Origin: Coptis chinensis
Lineage: Eukaryota > Streptophyta > Magnoliopsida > Ranunculales > Ranunculaceae
Direction: 5' to 3'
Assembly (NCBI GenBank): GCA_015680905.1
Contig: CM027382.1
Coordinates: 11,071,501 to 11,135,500 of the forward strand
DNA: 64,000 bases
Positions 60,317 to 64,000 of the stretch are shown here, in pieces. Each line of letters starts with the position of its first letter. Position 1 is the stretch's first letter. Below the pieces are notes generated by a model. That model was not told the DNA's origin and ran no database searches. It saw only the letters and a program-made list of their open reading frames with translations. A program made the position numbers and the translations under genes.

Positions 60317-62134
60317 TGGTTTCCAAGTTCACTGGTCTTGCATAGGTCATAAGTCATAGGTATTGACTTTTCGCGATGCACTTGGGTAATTAGTTTAACA
60401 AGGACCATTGTGTTTTAGCAGGATGAGTTTGATGTTGGGTTTGACAACGTAATTTAGAGGCAAGTTGCTCTTAATGCGCACTTCTTTTCTAATATGTATA
60501 TCTTATTATATGGGGTATTATGTCTGTATAGAATATATGGTATTGATACTTTCAGAATTGTAATTGCAGCGTGAGTGGGGGAAACCTATTTTAGACTAGG
60601 TAGGACTTATAATTGAGATCTTCCATGCTCATGCTCAAACTAAATAAGCAAAGTTACAAGTAATTTTAGTAGTTTTCTGAGGAAAATATGTCAGTTTTAA
60701 TTTTAGTCTCTATTGTTCTTTGTTTCTTATAATTTCTTTTCTATTATGTTAGTCAGAGTTAGCAGCGCTAATGTACAGGAGGAGTAGACTTATCTGGAGA
60801 ATATGAAGTTGAGTAGACTTATCTGGAGAAGCTGAAGTTGTTAGTGCCCTAGGGTGGGTTCAAAACCATTATAAAGTTTGAGTGCATTAGTGTGATTTAT
60901 TATTGAAAAAATAAATTGCATTAGTGCGATCATAGAAAGAAATAATTTAATACCTTTTACATGTCAAGCTGATACCCTTTTGTACAATTCATTGATTTGA
61001 GTCCGCTTCGCATTTTCTGAACTTATTTCATATTGTTATGATTCTCTGAACAATTTCTTATTTAAATGATTATCATTATAGGAGAGGAAGCAGAGGTCAG
61101 TGGTGCTGGAGAAACTGAACTCCAGCTTCAACAACGAAGGTGTGCAACATGCTTTTATTTGAGCGATTAATCCTATAAGCTCCAGCAGCTTGATGGGCAT
61201 ATGCCTTCCTATGTATGCTGCCAACGTGAATGAACTAAGATATTGATGGTGAAATACTTAAAAGGTGTGCTTTTTTATATATTTATATTTATTTTGTTCT
61301 TTCCTTTGGGTTTCTTGATTTCTTCTATAGTTTCCTGTAGGTCTTTCTATTGTTAATCCACTAAGAGTGTTTCAACATATCTTCGATTGTTTTCATGTTT
61401 AAATCACTACTAACACCTTACACAATTCTACTGAAAGAGAGGACATTGTACTATTGATAGAGCTATATATGTCCCTTTGACATAAGCATCTTAGTGGACT
61501 CATTTGTTGGTGAGATTTTGATTTTGATTTTTAATTTTTTTTATAATGAGGATGTTTGTATTGGAATTGGTATTGGTAGAATTATCAATAATTAGTTTTA
61601 ATAGTGTGGTGGTTTTGGGGATGCCACGACATCTCTGGTGGGGTTGCTTTCAATACAAGTTTGTCCGGGTAAATGAGATTAAGCATGTTCATACTCATTT
61701 GCACATAGTTGTGAGCTGTAACATAGAGTCTTTCCTTCTATTTAGCTCCAAAGGGGTCTAGCTCTCCGTAAAGGTTCATTCTTCAAACATTCACAATGTC
61801 CGAAGTTTCACCATTCAAACATAGTGTAGTTGGTAATCTTGTAGTATATTTATCAATACTTGAGAAATTAATTGGTTTTGAAAAGTTCTTGAATAATCTT
61901 TGGTAGTTTGATTTATTTAATGTAATATGGGTTACTCTTTAAATCTATCATGAATTTCCACAATGTACAAAGCTTCATGGTTCCATATACGATGGCATGT
62001 GTAGTTTGTTTTGTCTTCTTATGTGGCTGTGCTCGGAGTTAGTTGTTATTTATTTAAGTTCTCAAGTTCATGTAATTAGTTTGTTTAGCGTGTTTAGTAT
62101 GGTTATTGACTTTTTCAAATTACAATGTGTCTCT
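60317..62134. other. Region with no recognised gene
   Basis: AT-rich. A 29-bp phrase around GAGTAGACTTATCTGGAGAA is tandemly repeated at about 60781-60836. A short exon-like stretch (61081-61150, EEAEVSGAGETELQLQQR) follows an AG but is not recognised. Confidence 0.35.
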
Positions 62135-62606
62135 TGACACATTGTAATTGGTATGAGTCCAAAGAGCACGATATTTCAAAACCCGTCATCATTGTCTTTG
62201 ATCCCCGATTGTGTGTAGTCCGTGCCCGGTGGTGACATTCATATATCATATGCAGATATACATAAGTGGAAAATGACGAAATTTATGATGAAGCAACCAC
62301 GATGACAATTGATTTGGGAGTGATTCACTCTACAAGAATAAAATTGAAATCCTAACAAGGATGAACCATGCAAGTACAAGCTCTCAGACGGGGCTAATAC
62401 TCCGAGAGAAGGCACAATAAAATTAAAATAGAACAGTATGTTCATTGACCGATTGCCTTTTCATGTGTCGATAGTGTACTGCTTGATCAACAATGAAGCT
62501 GCAAAACAAACTCTTTTATCTTTTTTTCGTGAACTGCAAACAAACTCGAGTCTTGATGCAAAGATAATAGGATTTGTGCATATTACCATTTGTTCAAAGA
62601 ATCTTG
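62135..62606 (+). repeat. Dispersed repeat Q, copy 2
   Basis: 472 bp matching 58706-59176. Beyond 62606 the sequence continues as ATACAACAAATCC, which may represent the state before terminal-like repeat copy 3 joined the first copy. Confidence 0.85.
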
Positions 62607-63094
62607 ATACAACAAATCCTCGTATATATAACTTTCTCGTGCATAATACATGTGTACACTCTTCCTCGATGCTTCGCTCATTTCACCTCACAATTTCCAT
62701 GCATAAAGAGAGATACACAAATACAAATCCTAACCGAGGAGTCATCAACCAAGCAAGATGGACCATCGCCTTTCAATTTCCCAACCATTTCTTATAACAA
62801 GGTAATTCTCGAAAAACATATGGTTGCACACAAGATGCCTCGGTCATGCAATTCAAACAAAGCGTATTCGATGCGGAAATTTGGACTCTTTGGAGGCTCC
62901 TCTAGCACTTAATGCAATAACCGAGCCTTTCATGAAGAAATTATGTAATAAATACGGTCCGAACTTCTCGAGCATGAGTATTAGCTATAATGACCGGTTT
63001 GATCTTTTGCAGAAGAACTTTAATGCTCACAAAGTCGCATTTTAGTAGCCGTTCTTCGCTTAAGGAACGAGATAAGTTCACTTTCAGTGGATGT
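62607..63094 (+). pseudogene. Unrecognised coding-like fragment
   Basis: The best frame, 62824-63045, ends NLDSLEAPLALNAITEPFMK, then KLCNKYGPNFSSMSISYNDRFDLLQKNFNAHKVAF and a stop. Its composition looks protein-like (few low-complexity runs, balanced charge), and an overlapping frame at 62574-62912 suggests a frame break. I do not recognise a family. It sits between repeats Q and P and may be captured. Confidence 0.3.
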
Positions 63095-63411
63095 GTACAT
63101 CTTCTCCTCATCTCAAATCCAAGTTGTATTTTTATATTCCTCCTCTCAATCCAAGTTCCAAAACCCCAAAACTTTTGCCTTTTAATTCTTTGATTCTTGG
63201 CTACTTTCGAGAATTCTTTCCACTTAATTTATTGGATTGGGTTTTTTATTGAATTTAATGATTTTAAATCTAATAATATGCATGAATATGCTTACAAGAT
63301 TATTTTGGAAAACGAGAAACACACAAACAAATTATTTTTTATATGCTTACAAGGAAATCAGACCATACTGATTAGTTACCCATACTGATTTATCTCTCGG
63401 CCTTTTATTCC
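63095..63411 (+). repeat. Dispersed repeat P, copy 2
   Basis: Matches 56962-57075 plus 57331-57534 with the middle 255 bp missing. Copy order is P then Q on the left and Q then P on the right. Confidence 0.8.
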
Positions 63412-64000
63412 TTGAACTTTGGCTGTTTGTTGTGATCGACACTTTGTTGAGATGAGCTATGAGGGCATTCCATAATTTTTTATTGTAGCTCATGAAGCCA
63501 TACAGGATGTGAGGTAAGAAGGGTACTACTTTAGTCATGCATCAAGAATTTGCTACATGGACTTCTAATTTGCTCATTTCCTACTATTTTACTGGTTGCA
63601 GGAAAAGTGGGGATCAAACCAAAGCAATCTCATATTGGCATGGATAAAGAAGCAAGTAAACCTAATACCAGTACTCCTCAAGCCCTTCTTAGTAAGTACT
63701 CATACTCTCTTCTATTATTATTTTTTGTCGAAAAGATTGTGTTAGAATTATATTTTGAGTTTAGGAAATCTTCAAATCAGTTTTCTTGCTAACTGCTAGA
63801 TATATGCTAATTTATTCTACGAGTGGTTCTTGAATTTTGAGCAGTGGGGAGCGAGAGATATTCAATAACAATGCCTTAAGACTTCGGTGCTAATTAAGTC
63901 AGTATTTGATGAGTCTAAAGGGGACTTTGAGCAAGTGGTTACTGAATTTTGAGCGTGGGGGCTTGATAATATATATATACGCATTGACAAGGTAAAACTT
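63412..64000 (+). other. Edge region with one exon-like stretch
   Basis: 63601-63690 (after TTGCAG, before GTAAGT) encodes GKVGIKPKQSHIGMDKEASK, then PNTSTPQALL. Good splice-like borders suggest a real or captured exon of an unrecognised gene. The window ends soon after. Confidence 0.35.

Overview
This is plant nuclear DNA, most likely from a eudicot; the species cannot be fixed from the sequence. The evidence is AT-rich intergenic DNA, GT-AG introns, a split gene for the chloroplast stromal processing peptidase, an Athila-type Ty3/Gypsy retrotransposon, MITEs, and Ulp1-type transposon genes of the kind common in flowering plants. No prokaryotic gene, rRNA, convincing tRNA or CRISPR array was seen.

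Layout. (1) 1-30.5 kb is transposon territory. Two decayed copies of one gene family lie head to head: copy A on the minus strand (about 20.7 kb down to 2.6 kb) and copy B on the plus strand (about 23.5 to 30.4 kb). Copy B reads as a DUF1985-like N-terminal region, a charged low-complexity linker, a C48/Ulp1 protease-like domain and then a second Ulp1-like domain. Copy A shows both Ulp1-like domains; I could not find its N-terminal part. Copy A was split by a 15,356-bp Athila-like LTR retrotransposon (4405-19760) with LTRs of 1504 and 1533 bp, a 5-bp target duplication (acagt), a tRNA-Asp-like primer site, gag-pol, and two extra ORFs between pol and the 3' LTR. Its reading frames carry stops and frameshifts. 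Copy B carries a 543-bp hAT-type MITE with an 8-bp target duplication.

(2) 32.7-49.0 kb (minus strand) is the one gene that reads as intact: stromal processing peptidase, an M16 zinc protease. I could place 24 exons with GT-AG borders and matching phases, giving 3789 nt (1262 residues plus stop), close to the family length. Introns hold at least two MITE-like insertions and a degenerate satellite-like patch.

(3) 49.5-64 kb is a mosaic of gene scraps and repeats: a kelch/F-box-like fragment broken by an LTR-like insertion, a GC-richer organelle-like patch, a BCS1-type AAA-ATPase fragment, a raffinose-synthase fragment, and the first exon of an isoaspartyl peptidase/L-asparaginase gene. Three same-direction copies of a terminal-like hairpin sequence and two shuffled direct-repeat families lie among them. 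This is the pattern expected of gene-capturing DNA transposons (Helitron or Pack-type).

The only clearly functional cellular role here is chloroplast protein import processing. The most unusual observation is the tandem protease plus pseudoprotease layout of the Ulp1-type element gene. In both copies the second domain has isoleucine where the catalytic cysteine should be.
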